The notes under the pieces were generated by a model. The model saw nothing but the letters and a program-made list of their open reading frames with translations, had not been told where the DNA came from and did not search any database. Below, piece by piece: positions 7,545-17,896 of a DNA stretch of 64,000 nt; position 1 is the first letter of the stretch, and every line of letters begins with the position of its first letter. The stretch is taken from assembly GCF_001258055.1 (NCBI RefSeq), contig NZ_CVRM01000011.1:806001-870000 (forward strand), written 5' to 3'. The position numbers were made by a program, and so were the translations under genes. Origin of the DNA: Phaeobacter italicus. GTDB lineage: Bacteria; Pseudomonadota; Alphaproteobacteria; Rhodobacterales; Rhodobacteraceae.

Positions 7545-8842
7545 GCCCGCAAAACCCGGCAGAGAGCCTCCTTTACAAGGCGCTGATCTGGACCTGGCCG
7601 TTCTATGCCATTGGTGCCCTCTACGCCGTCGGCCCGGTGCTGGGCTGGACGGCCGGGGCACTGGCGCTGCTCGCGGCCTACCTTGGGCCTGCAATGCGAG
7701 AGGACCTGCAGCCCGCAACCACAGTGCCCGGTCTGATCTGGATCTGGGGGCTGGGCATGGCGGTCATGTTGCTGGCGCTTTGGGTGGGCCATCTGGACTG
7801 GGGCCTTGGCACCAAGCAGACCATCAAATCAAGCATCGGCTGGGCAAAAGGCTGGGCGCTTTTGGCGTTGTTTCCACTGGTTGGGGCAATCCTGCCGATC
7901 CGCCGCACGCTCCTGATCCGTGGCCAATGTGTTGTCGGAGCCTGGACACTCGCGCTCGCGCCGATCCTGTTGATTGCGCCATACATTGGTCTGCCGGAGA
8001 AAATCTTCACCTCTCCCTTCAAGGTGCTGGGGGGACCGGGACCAGAGTATTTCAGCGTCTATTTCTTCACCTATGACCCCTCCAGCTGGACACCGCGCTG
8101 GCAGTTCTACGCCCCCTGGTCGCCCTTTGCCGCCTTGCTGGGGGTCATTATGGTGCTGTTCGCGATCGAAGAGGAGAACCGCAACTGGAAGGCGGCGGGG
8201 ATTGCCGCAGGCGTCTTGATGATCTTGGCGTCAAAATCGCGAATGGGGCTGGTCGGGCTGGTGGCCTGTACAGTTGGCCCGCGGCTCTTGCCTCTTGTTC
8301 TCAAGGGATGGGCCTGGCATGTCACCGCTGCCTTGACCGCTTCGCTTGCTGTGGTGGGCACCGCGCTGTTGAGTTTTGTGCAAAACGGGATCACCGCCTT
8401 CAAAGAGGCGCGCGCAGACAGCACGCGGGTGCGCGAAACCCTTCAGCGCATCGCCGAGGAACGCTGGCAGAACGATGCCTTCTGGTTTGGTCACGGCACC
8501 GTCCAGCCCGGTCCGCATCTGGTGGAATACATGCCCATCGGCAGCCATCACACCTGGTTCGGCCTGCTGTTCGTCAAGGGCGTGGTCGGGTTTCTCGCGC
8601 TTGCGGTGCCATTAGGCCTGCACATCTGCGTTGTGATGGCTGACGCTGCCCGCAATCCCCGAGGGCGCCTGCCGCTTGGTATCTTGATGACCATGGTGCT
8701 GTTGTCTTTTGGCGAGAATATCGAGATCGAAGCCTACATGCTTTGGCCGGGTCTTGTGATGCTTGGCGTGCATCTTCGCGAAATGCAGGCAGACAGTTGC
8801 GCAGAAAGACCGGCGCACGCCGTCGCGCCCGCACGGGTATAA
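7541..8842 (+). CDS. O-antigen ligase/polymerase-like membrane protein (Wzy_C type)
   Basis: This 433-residue protein is very hydrophobic, with roughly ten predicted membrane segments from about residue 18 onward. It has a larger periplasmic loop near 290-340 containing GSHHTWFG, reminiscent of the conserved His-containing loop of Wzy/WaaL proteins. ASKSRMGLVGLV in the middle matches the S-R-x-G helix of this family. Such proteins polymerise lipid-linked repeat units or ligate polysaccharide in the inner membrane. It is translationally coupled to the Wzz-like co-polymerase, which fits a polymerase role. Sequence divergence makes polymerase versus ligase undecidable here. Confidence 0.78.
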   Translation: MSPQNPAESLLYKALIWTWPFYAIGALYAVGPVLGWTAGALALLAAYLGPAMREDLQPATTVPGLIWIWGLGMAVMLLALWVGHLDWGLGTKQTIKSSIGWAKGWALLALFPLVGAILPIRRTLLIRGQCVVGAWTLALAPILLIAPYIGLPEKIFTSPFKVLGGPGPEYFSVYFFTYDPSSWTPRWQFYAPWSPFAALLGVIMVLFAIEEENRNWKAAGIAAGVLMILASKSRMGLVGLVACTVGPRLLPLVLKGWAWHVTAALTASLAVVGTALLSFVQNGITAFKEARADSTRVRETLQRIAEERWQNDAFWFGHGTVQPGPHLVEYMPIGSHHTWFGLLFVKGVVGFLALAVPLGLHICVVMADAARNPRGRLPLGILMTMVLLSFGENIEIEAYMLWPGLVMLGVHLREMQADSCAERPAHAVAPARV

Positions 8843-8890
8843 CCTCACAAGATCAATTAATTAAACAGCGCACCTCATCCAAAAGAAAGA

Positions 8891-8913
8891 GGGGAGACAG
8901 CCTGTGTCTCCCC
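8891..8913 (-). terminator. Rho-independent terminator downstream of nrdJ
   Basis: A 9-bp stem (8891-8899 with 8905-8913) and 5-base loop are followed on the minus strand by TCTTTCTTTT. It lies about 160 bases beyond the nrdJ stop. On the plus strand no T-run follows. Confidence 0.65.
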
Positions 8914-9073
8914 TTCGAGGTACACGGAACCGGTGGTTTTGATTACCGCCCGAGGTCGTTGCCTGTGCCCGGTCCGTGGCGGGACGAGCGCACCCATCCC
9001 GAGTTAGCTGACCCGCGCCAACCGATGCAGCGCAGATCGATGTTCTTGCCTTGTGCAGGGCTGATCCGCCGGA

Positions 9074-12000
9074 TCAGCTGCAGCCAGAGGTCGCCCCGCA
9101 GGTGTTGCACTTCATGCAGGTGCCATTGCGCACCAGCGTGTAGTTGCCGCAATCCCCGCAGGCCTCGCCTTCATAGCCCTGCATCTTGGCCTTTGTCCGT
9201 GCGTCCATACCGCCGGTGACAGCCTGCGCCGCAACAGCAGAGGTTTCAGGCACCAGCGATTGCAGGGCCGCGACAGTATCCGTGCCACTTGCCAAGAGGT
9301 CGCTTGCGGTCTGGCCACCTTGCAGAACCACCAGCTCCTGCGGGAGACGTTTGCGCAGATATCCGGTCGAAGAAATCTGCTTCAGCACTTCCAGCGAACG
9401 GGTTGCCGCGGTTTCGCTCAGCTCGGAGACGTTGGACACGCCCTCTTCTTCGCCCCGGCCCAGGTCGTCAAATGTCGCGCCTTCCGGTTTGACATGTGCC
9501 AGGTCGGTGCGATCCAGATAGCTGACCGCCAGCTCGCGGAACACATAGTCGAGGATCGACGTCGCGCTCTTGATCGAGTCGTTGCCCTGAACCATGCCTG
9601 CCGGCTCGAACTTGGTGAAGGTGAAGGCATCCACGAACTCTTCCAGCGGGACACCGTATTGCAGGCCAACGGACACCGCGATGGCAAAGTTGTTCATCAT
9701 CGCCCGGAAGCCAGCACCTTCCTTATGCATATCGATGAAGATCTCGCCGAGGTTGCCGTCTTCGTATTCGCCGGTCCGCAGATAGACCTTGTGACCGCCC
9801 ACAACCGCCTTTTGGGTGTACCCTTTCCGGCGCTGCGGCATCTTGGTGCGGTGGGATTTGATGACTTCCTTCACCACAACCTTTTCGACGATCTTCTCTG
9901 CCAGCGTCACAGCCTTTTCCTGCTGCGAACCGCTTTCAAGGATTTCAGCCGCTTCGTCATCATCCTCGACCAGCGCAGCCGCCAGCGGCTGGCTGAGCTT
10001 GGAGCCATCACGATAAAGCGCATTTGCCTTCACCCCCAGCGACCAGCTCAGCTCATAAGCGGCCTGACAGTCCTCGATGGTGGCGTCATTTGGCATGTTG
10101 ATCGTTTTGGAAATCGCCCCAGAGATGAACGACTGGGCCGCTGCCATCATGTGAATGTGGCTATCAACACTCAGATAACGCTTGCCTTTTTTCCCGCACG
10201 GGTTCGCGCAGTCGAAGATGCTGTAGTGCTCTTCTTTCAGGTGCGGCGCACCCTCAAGCGTCATGGAACCACAGACGTGATCATTCGCGGCTTCGATCTC
10301 TGCCTTGGTGTAGCCAAGGTGGCGCAGCAGATCGAAGGTCGGATCGTTCAGCTTGGTGCCCGGAATACCCAGAACGCCCGTGCAGAAATCTTCACCGAGG
10401 GTCCATTGGTTGAACACGAAACGGATGTCAAAGGCGCTCTCCAGGGCGGCGTCGATCTTGGCCAGCTCATTGGGGCCAAAGCCGTGTCCGGCCAGCGAGG
10501 TGTGGTTGATCGCCGGCGCATTGCCGATAGAGCCGTGGCCCACCGCATAAGACACGATCTCGCCGATCTGCGCCGTGCTGTAGCCCAGCCCTTCAAGAGC
10601 GGCAGGAACAGAGCGGTTGATGATCTTGAAATAGCCGCCACCTGCGAGCTTTTTGAACTTCACCAGCGCAAAATCAGGTTCGATCCCGGTGGTGTCGCAA
10701 TCCATCACCAGACCGATGGTGCCCGTCGGCGCCACAACGGTGGCCTGTGCGTTGCGATAGCCGTGCTTTTCACCCAGATCCAGCGCTTCGTCCCAGCTGC
10801 TCATCGCCAGTTCCGCCAGACGCGGGTCCGGGCAGTTCGCGATATCAAGCGGCACGGGTTTGACTGCCAGACCTTCATAGCCATCCACAGAGCCATGCGC
10901 CGCTGCGCGGTGGTTGCGGATCACCCGCAGCATGTGGTTGGCGTTGGCCTCGTAGCGGGCAAACGGGCCCAGTTCTGACGCCATTTCAGCCGAAGTCGCA
11001 TAAGAGACGCCGGTCATGATCGCCGTCAGGGCCCCACACAGGGCGCGCCCCTCGATGCTGTCATAGCCAAAGCCCATGTTCATCAGCAGCCCGCCGATGT
11101 TGGCGTAACCCAGACCCAGCGTGCGGAAATCATATGACCGCTGCGCGATCTCCTTGGACGGGAACTGGGCCATCATGACCGAAATTTCCAGTGTCACGGT
11201 CCACAGACGGCAGGCGTGCATGTAGTCCTCGGCCTGGAACTCGCCGTCCTTGAGGAAGGTCAGCAGGTTCAGCGATGCGAGGTTGCAGGCGGTATCGTCA
11301 AGGAACATGTACTCCGAACAGGGGTTGGAGCCACGGATCTCTCCGTCCGCCGGACAGGTGTGCCATTCGTTTACGGTGTCATGGAACTGGATGCCCGGAT
11401 CGGCACAGGCCCAGGCCGCATGGCCGACCTTTTCCCACAGGTCACGGGCCCGCACGGTTTTGGCAACTTTGCCGTCCACCCGGTTGATCAGTTCCCAATC
11501 GGCATCTTTCTGCACCGCATGCAGGAACGCGTTGGTCACGCGAATGGAGTTGTTGGAATTCTGACCCGAAACAGAGCTGTAGGCGTCGCTGTCCCAATCG
11601 GTGTCATAGGTCGGGAACTCGATCGAGGTGTGACCCTGTTTTGCGTAATCCAGAACCCGCTTGATATAGGTTTCCGGGATCGCAACCTTCTTGGCCTCGC
11701 GAATTGCCTTTTTCAGACCTTCGTTCACCGCGGGATCATAGGCGTCTGCCTCTGCACCGTCCCAGCTGCGGATGGCCTCGAACAGGCCATTGAGCATCTT
11801 CTCGTGCATCTTGGAGCCAGCAACGATGGACGCCACTTTCTGCTCTTCGATCACTTTCCATTCGATGAACTGCTCGATATCTGGATGATCCGCGTCAACG
11901 ATCACCATTTTCGCGGCACGGCGTGTGGTGCCGCCGGATTTGATCGCGCCGGCCGCCCGGTCACCAATCTTGAGGAAACCCATCAGACCCGAGGATTTTC

Positions 12001-12724
12001 CGCCCCCCGACAGCGCCTCGCCTTCGCCACGCAGATGGCTGAAGTTGGTGCCAGTGCCGGAGCCGTATTTGAACAGGCGCGCCTCGCGCACCCACAGGTC
12101 CATGATGCCGCCCTCATTGACCAGATCATCTTCGACCGACTGGATAAAGCAGGCATGCGGCTGCGGGTGTTCATAGGCATTATCGGACTTGGTCAGCTTG
12201 CCTGTCTTGTAGTCCACATAGTGGTGGCCTTGCGCCGGACCGTTGATGCCATAAGCCCAGTGAAGACCGGTGTTGAACCACTGCGGAGAGTTCGGCGCCG
12301 CGCGCTGGGTTGCGAGCATATAGCGCATCTCGTCGAAATAGGCGCGCGCATCATCCTCGGAAGAGAAATAGCCCCCCTTCCAGCCCCAGTATGCCCAGGC
12401 ACCGGCAAGACGGTCGAACACCTGTTTGGAAGAAACCTCGCCACCGCAGGGGGTGTCGTCTTCAGCCGGGACCGAGCGCCAGAGGAACTCAGGCACGCCT
12501 TTTTCACGGACCTTTTTCAGTTTGCTCGGCACGCCGGCTTTGCGGAAATACTTCTGTGCGATGACGTCGCTTGCGACCTGGCTCCAGCTCGCGGGCACCT
12601 CGATGTTTTCCTGACGGAACACGATGGTGCCATCGGGATTTCGGATCTCCGATGTGGCTGGAACAAATTCCAGATCGGCGTAAGCGTCCTGCCCAGATTT
12701 TGTGAATTTCCGTTCAATCTTCAT
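9074..12724 (-). CDS. nrdJ: Vitamin B12-dependent (class II) ribonucleoside-diphosphate reductase
   Basis: The protein has 1216 residues, the usual length for the large alphaproteobacterial NrdJ form. It makes deoxyribonucleotides using adenosylcobalamin to generate the active-site thiyl radical. The radical cysteine is visible in NPCSEYMFL. The redox pair is represented by HACFIQSV near the N-terminal third and [12 protein letters not shown] just after the radical site. A C-terminal zinc-ribbon-like tail carries [10 protein letters not shown] and CMKCNTCG, and the last residues, SGCS, keep a cysteine for reductant delivery. The start is set at MKIERKF, preceded by AAAGAGG at suitable spacing; an in-frame codon 27 bases upstream is less likely. 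It is monocistronic, with a terminator downstream and NrdR-like boxes upstream. Confidence 0.97.
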   Translation of the reverse strand: MKIERKFTKSGQDAYADLEFVPATSEIRNPDGTIVFRQENIEVPASWSQVASDVIAQKYFRKAGVPSKLKKVREKGVPEFLWRSVPAEDDTPCGGEVSSKQVFDRLAGAWAYWGWKGGYFSSEDDARAYFDEMRYMLATQRAAPNSPQWFNTGLHWAYGINGPAQGHHYVDYKTGKLTKSDNAYEHPQPHACFIQSVEDDLVNEGGIMDLWVREARLFKYGSGTGTNFSHLRGEGEALSGGGKSSGLMGFLKIGDRAAGAIKSGGTTRRAAKMVIVDADHPDIEQFIEWKVIEEQKVASIVAGSKMHEKMLNGLFEAIRSWDGAEADAYDPAVNEGLKKAIREAKKVAIPETYIKRVLDYAKQGHTSIEFPTYDTDWDSDAYSSVSGQNSNNSIRVTNAFLHAVQKDADWELINRVDGKVAKTVRARDLWEKVGHAAWACADPGIQFHDTVNEWHTCPADGEIRGSNPCSEYMFLDDTACNLASLNLLTFLKDGEFQAEDYMHACRLWTVTLEISVMMAQFPSKEIAQRSYDFRTLGLGYANIGGLLMNMGFGYDSIEGRALCGALTAIMTGVSYATSAEMASELGPFARYEANANHMLRVIRNHRAAAHGSVDGYEGLAVKPVPLDIANCPDPRLAELAMSSWDEALDLGEKHGYRNAQATVVAPTGTIGLVMDCDTTGIEPDFALVKFKKLAGGGYFKIINRSVPAALEGLGYSTAQIGEIVSYAVGHGSIGNAPAINHTSLAGHGFGPNELAKIDAALESAFDIRFVFNQWTLGEDFCTGVLGIPGTKLNDPTFDLLRHLGYTKAEIEAANDHVCGSMTLEGAPHLKEEHYSIFDCANPCGKKGKRYLSVDSHIHMMAAAQSFISGAISKTINMPNDATIEDCQAAYELSWSLGVKANALYRDGSKLSQPLAAALVEDDDEAAEILESGSQQEKAVTLAEKIVEKVVVKEVIKSHRTKMPQRRKGYTQKAVVGGHKVYLRTGEYEDGNLGEIFIDMHKEGAGFRAMMNNFAIAVSVGLQYGVPLEEFVDAFTFTKFEPAGMVQGNDSIKSATSILDYVFRELAVSYLDRTDLAHVKPEGATFDDLGRGEEEGVSNVSELSETAATRSLEVLKQISSTGYLRKRLPQELVVLQGGQTASDLLASGTDTVAALQSLVPETSAVAAQAVTGGMDARTKAKMQGYEGEACGDCGNYTLVRNGTCMKCNTCGATSGCS

Positions 12725-12909
12725 GCCGTCTGCCTCTTTCTTGCAGTCCAAATTTCACAAAACGCGCCTTTCTGCGGCGACGTGGCAGCATCACAGGACT
12801 CCGAAAAACGCTGCTGACGCACCTTGTGAAAGATGCGAACCGAGGCGGCTGCCTCCGCGACGCGGGCCAATGATATAGGTGTCTCTCTGGTGCAGGGAGG
12901 AGGTGGAAC

Positions 12910-12956
12910 CCACCATATTTTGTGCTGCACGCTCTGACATCCACAATTTGACGTAT
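12910..12956 (-). promoter_or_regulatory. Tandem NrdR-like boxes upstream of nrdJ
   Basis: Positions 12910-12925 (CCACCATATTTTGTGC) and 12941-12956 (CCACAATTTGACGTAT) resemble the NrdR palindrome ACACAATATATTGTGT, matching 12 of 16 (read on the minus strand) and 10 of 16 positions. Their start-to-start distance is 31 bp, the three-helical-turn spacing known for NrdR box pairs. They lie 186-232 bases upstream of the nrdJ start. Confidence 0.6.
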
Positions 12957-13062
12957 TCGACCATAGGGGGTCAACGCAAAAGTTAGGGCTCTGTGAGCAT
13001 CTTTTCTATTGACGTTGTTTTAACGGTTTTTTTGAAAGACGAACGCGCTCGATTCAGCTCGA

Positions 13063-13188
13063 TTTCATCCACAGGTTTCCGCAACAGCGGCAGGTGAAGC
13101 CGCGACAAATTTCTGACGGGCAGAGAGGGGTTTGCCCCAATTATACCCATCAAACCCGCGCGTACCTGCAGTGGTTTCATCCACAGGT
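13063..13188. repeat. Two direct repeats TTTCATCCACAGGT with DnaA-box-like core
   Basis: The 14-base sequence occurs identically at 13063-13076 and 13175-13188, 112 bases apart. Each contains TCATCCACA, one mismatch from the DnaA box TTATCCACA. Exact repetition in non-coding DNA suggests a protein-binding site. Confidence 0.45.
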
Positions 13189-13314
13189 CATACCCTTAAA
13201 GATGATTGGCAAAATCCCAATTCACCCCTAGGTCGCACAGCGTTTCTTCCGCCACTTTTTTCGCCAAGCAGGCGCTACCGTAAAACCGATCCGACGCCAA
13301 CCCGCAACAGTTGG

Positions 13315-13330
13315 TTAACAGTCTATTAAC
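13315..13330. promoter_or_regulatory. CtrA-type binding site TTAA-N7-TTAAC
   Basis: TTAACAGTCTATTAAC matches the alphaproteobacterial CtrA consensus TTAA-N7-TTAAC exactly. It lies about 590 bases before nrdJ with no other obvious target start, and 16 bp of exact consensus is unlikely by chance in GC-rich DNA. The controlled gene is unknown. Confidence 0.55.
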
Positions 13331-13445
13331 GCCACCCCGCCTGCGGAGGAAAACCACCGTCAAGATCGCGGCCCGGAAACCGGAGAACGCGATTCTGAGG
13401 CGTGACCCCGAACCCCTTTCAACCAGGTAAACAGACACAAAAAAA

Positions 13446-13469
13446 CCGCGCATAACGCGCGGTGTTTTT
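13446..13469. terminator. Bidirectional terminator after tRNA-Pro
   Basis: Stem CCGCGC/GCGCGG (13446-13451 with 13457-13462) has loop ATAAC. A TGTTTTT tract follows on the plus strand and an A-run (T-run on the minus strand) precedes it. It sits 22 bases past the 3' end of tRNA-Pro, which is transcribed on the minus strand. Confidence 0.75.
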
Positions 13470-13490
13470 GATCCTCGTTAGAGGAAATGG

Positions 13491-13564
13491 TCGGGGCGGC
13501 GAGATTCGAACTCACGACCCCCTGTACCCAAAACAGGTGCGCTACCAGACTGCGCCACGCCCCG
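13491..13564 (-). tRNA. tRNA-Pro (anticodon TGG)
   Basis: The minus strand folds as a 74-nt cloverleaf without encoded CCA. The acceptor stem is CGGGGCG/CGCCCCG with discriminator A. The anticodon stem CCTGT/ACAGG encloses loop TTTGGGT, giving anticodon TGG. The T-arm contains GTTCGAATC. It reads CCA and, by wobble, other proline codons. A terminator follows at once. Confidence 0.95.
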
Positions 13565-13607
13565 GACCGTGCGCCTTCCTACCGCCGACTTTCTGATTTG
13601 AAAAGCC

Positions 13608-14111
13608 CTAACAGGCCCAAATCGCACCAAATTTGGAAAAAATTTCGTGCCGGGTCTGTGTACCCTCTGTCATGCCATAGCGCGCAGCCAGTCCACCGTT
13701 GATTTCGAGGACGGCAAACACCTTGTCGCCCCCTTCAATCGGGGTCAGATCACCGGGAATTGCGTTTTCATGAATGCGAGTCACCACGCCGGATTTGTCG
13801 ATAAACAACATATCCAACGGGATGAGGGTGTTCTTCATCCAGAACGCCGTGCGCTGGGGATAGTCGTAGACAAACAACATCCCTGCCCCACGCGGCATCG
13901 ACGCGCGATGCATCAATCCCTGCGCCCGTTCCTCGGCAGTGTCGGCTATTTCAATGGAAAACTGCGCGGATCCCCAGGGACCGCGCAGCGAAATCTGATC
14001 CGGGTTGCAGGCTGTCTCGGCAGCGACTGCCCCGCTCAGAGAGAGCGACAGAACAACAGCCCCGGCCCCGGTAGTCACGAATTGCGTCAGTCGGGACCAA
14101 AGGCTGGGCAC
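13608..14111 (-). CDS. Exported DUF192 family protein
   Basis: This 167-residue protein has a signal peptide (about 1-31, cleaved near AVAAETAC). The DUF192 core shows IADTAEERAQGLMHR, MLFVYDYPQRTAFWMKNTLIPLDMLF and a C-terminal EINGG. DUF192 proteins are small periplasmic or surface beta-barrel-like domains of unknown biochemical role; WMKNTLIPLD is the family hallmark. The gene starts 6 bases after the double cold-shock gene stop, so the two probably share a transcript. No function beyond the family is inferred. Confidence 0.88.
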   Translation of the reverse strand: MPSLWSRLTQFVTTGAGAVVLSLSLSGAVAAETACNPDQISLRGPWGSAQFSIEIADTAEERAQGLMHRASMPRGAGMLFVYDYPQRTAFWMKNTLIPLDMLFIDKSGVVTRIHENAIPGDLTPIEGGDKVFAVLEINGGLAARYGMTEGTQTRHEIFSKFGAIWAC

Positions 14112-14117
14112 GTTGTG

Positions 14118-14654
14118 TTACTCCTGATCGGCCTGAAGTGCGGCCTCCCAGGCCAGGACTTCGACAGCCATCCGACCTCGTTTGCCTTCAATCACGCGCA
14201 TTCCCAGCGCTTCGCCGGGCTGCAGTTCGGACAAGCCAGACTGGCGCAGCACTTCGACATGCAGGAACACGTCTTCGGGGCGCCCGAATACATTGGCAAA
14301 ACCAAACCCCTTGCCCTTGTCGAACCACTTCACCCGCGCGGGCAGCAGCGGCTCTGCATAGAGGGCCTTTGGGTCCATTTCCGCGAAATCGCTCAGGACT
14401 GGGCTGTCGTCACGCTCAGGCGGGGTGATAGAGATCACCTCGACGGCCTGAACACCGCGCTCTGTGCGGTGCGTAACCAGTTCAACCTGCGCGCCATCCG
14501 CGATCGAGCTCTGCCCGAAATTGCGCAACACGTTGACATGCAAAAGAATATCCGGCCCGCCCTCATCGGAGACGACAAAGCCGAAACCTTTTGTTGGATC
14601 GAACCATTTCACCAGTCCGCGTATCTGCTGCAAACTGCTCAAGTCTTCTGCCAC
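14118..14654 (-). CDS. Tandem cold-shock domain protein
   Basis: This 178-residue protein has two cold-shock (OB-fold) nucleic-acid-binding domains. The first, at about 10-75, contains GLVKWFDPTKGFGFVVSD. The second, at about 105-170, contains ARVKWFDKGKGFGFANV and DVFLHVEVL. Both keep the RNP1-type K-GFGF motif, although in the first domain RNP2 is partly altered (DILLHVNVL). They are joined by an acidic linker of about 30 residues. Tandem CspA-like proteins are common in Rhodobacteraceae and act as RNA chaperones. The start is close to a T-rich upstream region. The gene is the first of a two-gene unit with the DUF192 gene. Confidence 0.92.
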   Translation of the reverse strand: MAEDLSSLQQIRGLVKWFDPTKGFGFVVSDEGGPDILLHVNVLRNFGQSSIADGAQVELVTHRTERGVQAVEVISITPPERDDSPVLSDFAEMDPKALYAEPLLPARVKWFDKGKGFGFANVFGRPEDVFLHVEVLRQSGLSELQPGEALGMRVIEGKRGRMAVEVLAWEAALQADQE

Positions 14655-14772
14655 GGTCGTTTACCACCATTTGATTTTTTTATAGGTCCGTGTGTGATGC
14701 TCTAATCTCCAAGCCAAGTTCAAGCCAAAAACAAACATCATTGTCACAATTCTGCTATTCTTCGCTCTTGAC

Positions 14773-15378
14773 CTAGGGGCATAGGCGGGTGGTTGCCCAG
14801 GGAGAGTCAGGGCTTTCACGCCGCCAGACAAAGCGATCATGCAGGCGAAATGCACCGTCAGCCCAGAACTCGATCTCCAAAGGTGTCAGCCGGTATCCAC
14901 CCCAAAATGGCGGCCGATCGGGGTTGGACCCCTTGGTTGCGGTGACTTTGGCCACCTCTGCCATCAATGCCCCCCGGCTCGACAGCGGGCGCGACTGCGC
15001 CGAGGCCCAGGCCCCAAGGCGCGACTTCAACGAGCGGGATTTGTAATACTCATCCGCCTGCGGGCCATCTTCTCGGGTGATGATGCCGCGGGCACGGACC
15101 TGACGCCGCAGCGACTTCCAGTGCATCACAAACGCCGCCTTGCCCGCGCTGTCCAGCTCGCCCGCTTTTGCGCTTTCATAGTTGGTATAAAAGACAAAGG
15201 CGCCGTCCTCGATTTCCTTCAACAGCACCATCCGGCAATTGGGCAGACCGTCAGGATCGACCGTCGACAGGGCAATCGCGTTGGGATCATTGATCTCGCT
15301 TTCTTCGGCCTCGCTCAACCAGCTGCGCGCAATGGCAAATGGGTCGTCTCCGGCAAAGATCCCGCTGCGATCGGACAT
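14773..15378 (-). CDS. pdxH: Pyridoxamine 5'-phosphate oxidase
   Basis: This 201-residue FMN enzyme oxidises pyridoxine or pyridoxamine 5'-phosphate to pyridoxal 5'-phosphate in the last step of vitamin B6 synthesis and salvage. Visible motifs are [27 protein letters not shown] and [18 protein letters not shown] (FMN and phosphate binding). The C-terminal signature is [17 protein letters not shown] with RLHDRFVW, ending in RLCP. Length and motifs are complete for the family. It is divergent from fabI, with about 150 bases of shared promoter space. Its product is the cofactor of the aminotransferase encoded at 17897-19054, but no operon link is seen. Confidence 0.96.
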   Translation of the reverse strand: MSDRSGIFAGDDPFAIARSWLSEAEESEINDPNAIALSTVDPDGLPNCRMVLLKEIEDGAFVFYTNYESAKAGELDSAGKAAFVMHWKSLRRQVRARGIITREDGPQADEYYKSRSLKSRLGAWASAQSRPLSSRGALMAEVAKVTATKGSNPDRPPFWGGYRLTPLEIEFWADGAFRLHDRFVWRRESPDSPWATTRLCP

Positions 15379-15530
15379 GGCACACCTCTTTCGTTGTGTT
15401 GGTGAATTTCATCTGCGTCTGCGGCAACCTAGGGCCGGTTCGCTGCCGCGACAAGGGACTGCGCCCTTGATGCGCCGCGCGCGACATATTAAAGGTCATC
15501 AAATTCACAGTTCAGGGGCGGAGATCCTGC

Positions 15531-16349
<819 letters not shown>

Positions 16350-16471
16350 CCGTCCATCTGCGCAAACCCCCGGGCCATCCAGCCGTCTTTGGATGGGCGG
16401 CCCGCTGGGATATGATGAAACATACAGAAGGCGCCGCAGAAAACCGCGCCCACAACAAGGACTGACAGGCC

Positions 16472-17086
16472 ATGACCTTTGCCGCTTTTACAGCCTCTGT
16501 GCTGCTGTGTTTCATGGCTGCGATCAGCCCCGGCCCAGCCGTCCTGATGGCCGCACGCGTTGGCCTTGCGCGCGGCTGGCGCAGCGGACTGGCGCTGGCC
16601 GTTGGTATCGGCACCGGCGCCATCATGTGGGCAGGCGCCGCGCTGTTTGGGCTGAACCTCCTGTTTGATTACGCCCCCTTCCTGTTGACGCTTCTCAAGA
16701 TCGGCGGCGCTGCGTTTCTGATCTACATGGCCTGGAACATGTGGCGTCACGCGAGCGAGCCCATGTCGGAAGAAAGCGACGCCCGCCTGCCCCAAACCGC
16801 ATTTGCCGCGTTCCGCCTCGGGATCCTGACCCAGATGTCAAACCCAAAGCCCGCCGCATTTTTTGGTGCCGTTTTTGTCGGCACCGTCCCCGAAGACAGC
16901 AGCGCGCTGGCCCTCGCCGCGCTTCTGTTCTGCATCTTTCTGGGTGAAGTCACCTGGAACACTTTTGTCGCGCGCATCTTCTCCTTTGAGAAAACGCGAC
17001 GCGGGTATATCAACCTCAAACATGTGATCGACCGGATCTTTGGCGGCCTGCTGGCTGCTCTCGGCGTCAAGATCGCCGCCGTCTGA
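16472..17086 (+). CDS. LysE/RhtB family exporter
   Basis: This 204-residue inner-membrane protein has about six hydrophobic segments. The N-terminal family motif is seen as [38 protein letters not shown] in the middle is the conserved N-P-K region of LysE/RhtB transporters, which export amino acids or derivatives by proton exchange. The substrate cannot be read from sequence. The gpt gene follows 31 bases downstream on the same strand and may be co-transcribed. Confidence 0.9.
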   Translation: MTFAAFTASVLLCFMAAISPGPAVLMAARVGLARGWRSGLALAVGIGTGAIMWAGAALFGLNLLFDYAPFLLTLLKIGGAAFLIYMAWNMWRHASEPMSEESDARLPQTAFAAFRLGILTQMSNPKPAAFFGAVFVGTVPEDSSALALAALLFCIFLGEVTWNTFVARIFSFEKTRRGYINLKHVIDRIFGGLLAALGVKIAAV

Positions 17087-17117
17087 CGCCCGCCGGATCC
17101 AAGCAGGAGCATCAAAA

Positions 17118-17621
17118 ATGACCGACCGTCTGCCTCATGAAAAAGGCTTTCATATTTCCTGGGACCAAATCCACCGCGACAGCCGTGCGCTGGCGTGGCG
17201 TCTGGATGGCCAAGGCCCCGATGATGGCGCATGGCGCGCTGTTGTGGCGATCACACGGGGCGGCATGGCGCCCGCGATGATCGTCAGCCGCGAGCTGGAC
17301 ATCCGGGTGGTCGACACCATCGGCGTCAAGTCCTACCACCACCAGGAACAGGGCAAGGCCGAGGTGCTGAAAGCCCCGGACGCCGAGCTGATGGGCGACG
17401 GAGAAGGCGTGCTGATCATCGACGATCTGGTCGACAGCGGCAAAACCCTGGAACTGGTGCGGGAAATGTATCCCAAAGCACATTTTGCAACCGTCTACGC
17501 CAAACCCAAGGGCCGCCCGATGGTTGATACCTTCATCACCGAGGTCAGCCAGGACACCTGGATTTTCTTCCCGTGGGACATGGCGCTGCAATACGTCGAG
17601 CCCTACCGCGGGACCGACTGA
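17118..17621 (+). CDS. gpt: Xanthine-guanine phosphoribosyltransferase
   Basis: This 167-residue protein salvages guanine and xanthine using phosphoribosyl pyrophosphate. The PRPP-binding loop is [16 protein letters not shown]. Upstream the family features [10 protein letters not shown] and [20 protein letters not shown] are clear, and [16 protein letters not shown] is the typical C-terminal base-recognition region. The ATG at 17118 is preceded by GGAG at 8 bases, so an in-frame extension to 17040 that overlaps the exporter gene is rejected. A strong terminator lies 25 bases after the stop. Confidence 0.95.
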   Translation: MTDRLPHEKGFHISWDQIHRDSRALAWRLDGQGPDDGAWRAVVAITRGGMAPAMIVSRELDIRVVDTIGVKSYHHQEQGKAEVLKAPDAELMGDGEGVLIIDDLVDSGKTLELVREMYPKAHFATVYAKPKGRPMVDTFITEVSQDTWIFFPWDMALQYVEPYRGTD

Positions 17622-17646
17622 TCGACCCCCAACGCCAGACCACAAA

Positions 17647-17680
17647 GGCGCGCACCGAAGTAATCGGGCGCGCCTTTTTT
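17647..17680 (+). terminator. Rho-independent terminator of gpt
   Basis: A two-part stem GGCGCGC-A-CCGA pairs with TCGG-GCGCGCC (17647-17674), followed by TTTTTT at 17675-17680. Confidence 0.88.
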
Positions 17681-17896
17681 CATGGCCCTGCCCCAATCGG
17701 CCCGTCCATGAGTGGAAAAATCGCCCGATGCACGCTTCTGCCCTTGCAAATCCCTACCGCTTGCGGCGGAGTATGCGCGGCCCTGCCCAACCCCGGGCCG
17801 AAAAGACCCACGATCACATAAGGCAACATCCGAATTATGGCCCAGACCCGCAGCTCCTCTGTTCAGAAGGGACCAACGCGACAGCACTCCCGCACC

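Larger units (their letters stand above)
12957..13445. other. Gene-free regulatory stretch between nrdJ promoter and tRNA-Pro terminator
   Basis: No convincing coding frame is present: short frames at 12983-13180 and 13132-13329 lack a ribosome site and family resemblance. The stretch holds two 14-base repeats resembling DnaA boxes, a perfect CtrA-type site and several AT-rich segments, unlike the flanking coding DNA. Confidence 0.5.

Noticed and set aside
12725-12970. Cobalamin riboswitch upstream of nrdJ
   Set aside because: I could not find the conserved B12-box sequence; the NrdR-like boxes explain the region better.
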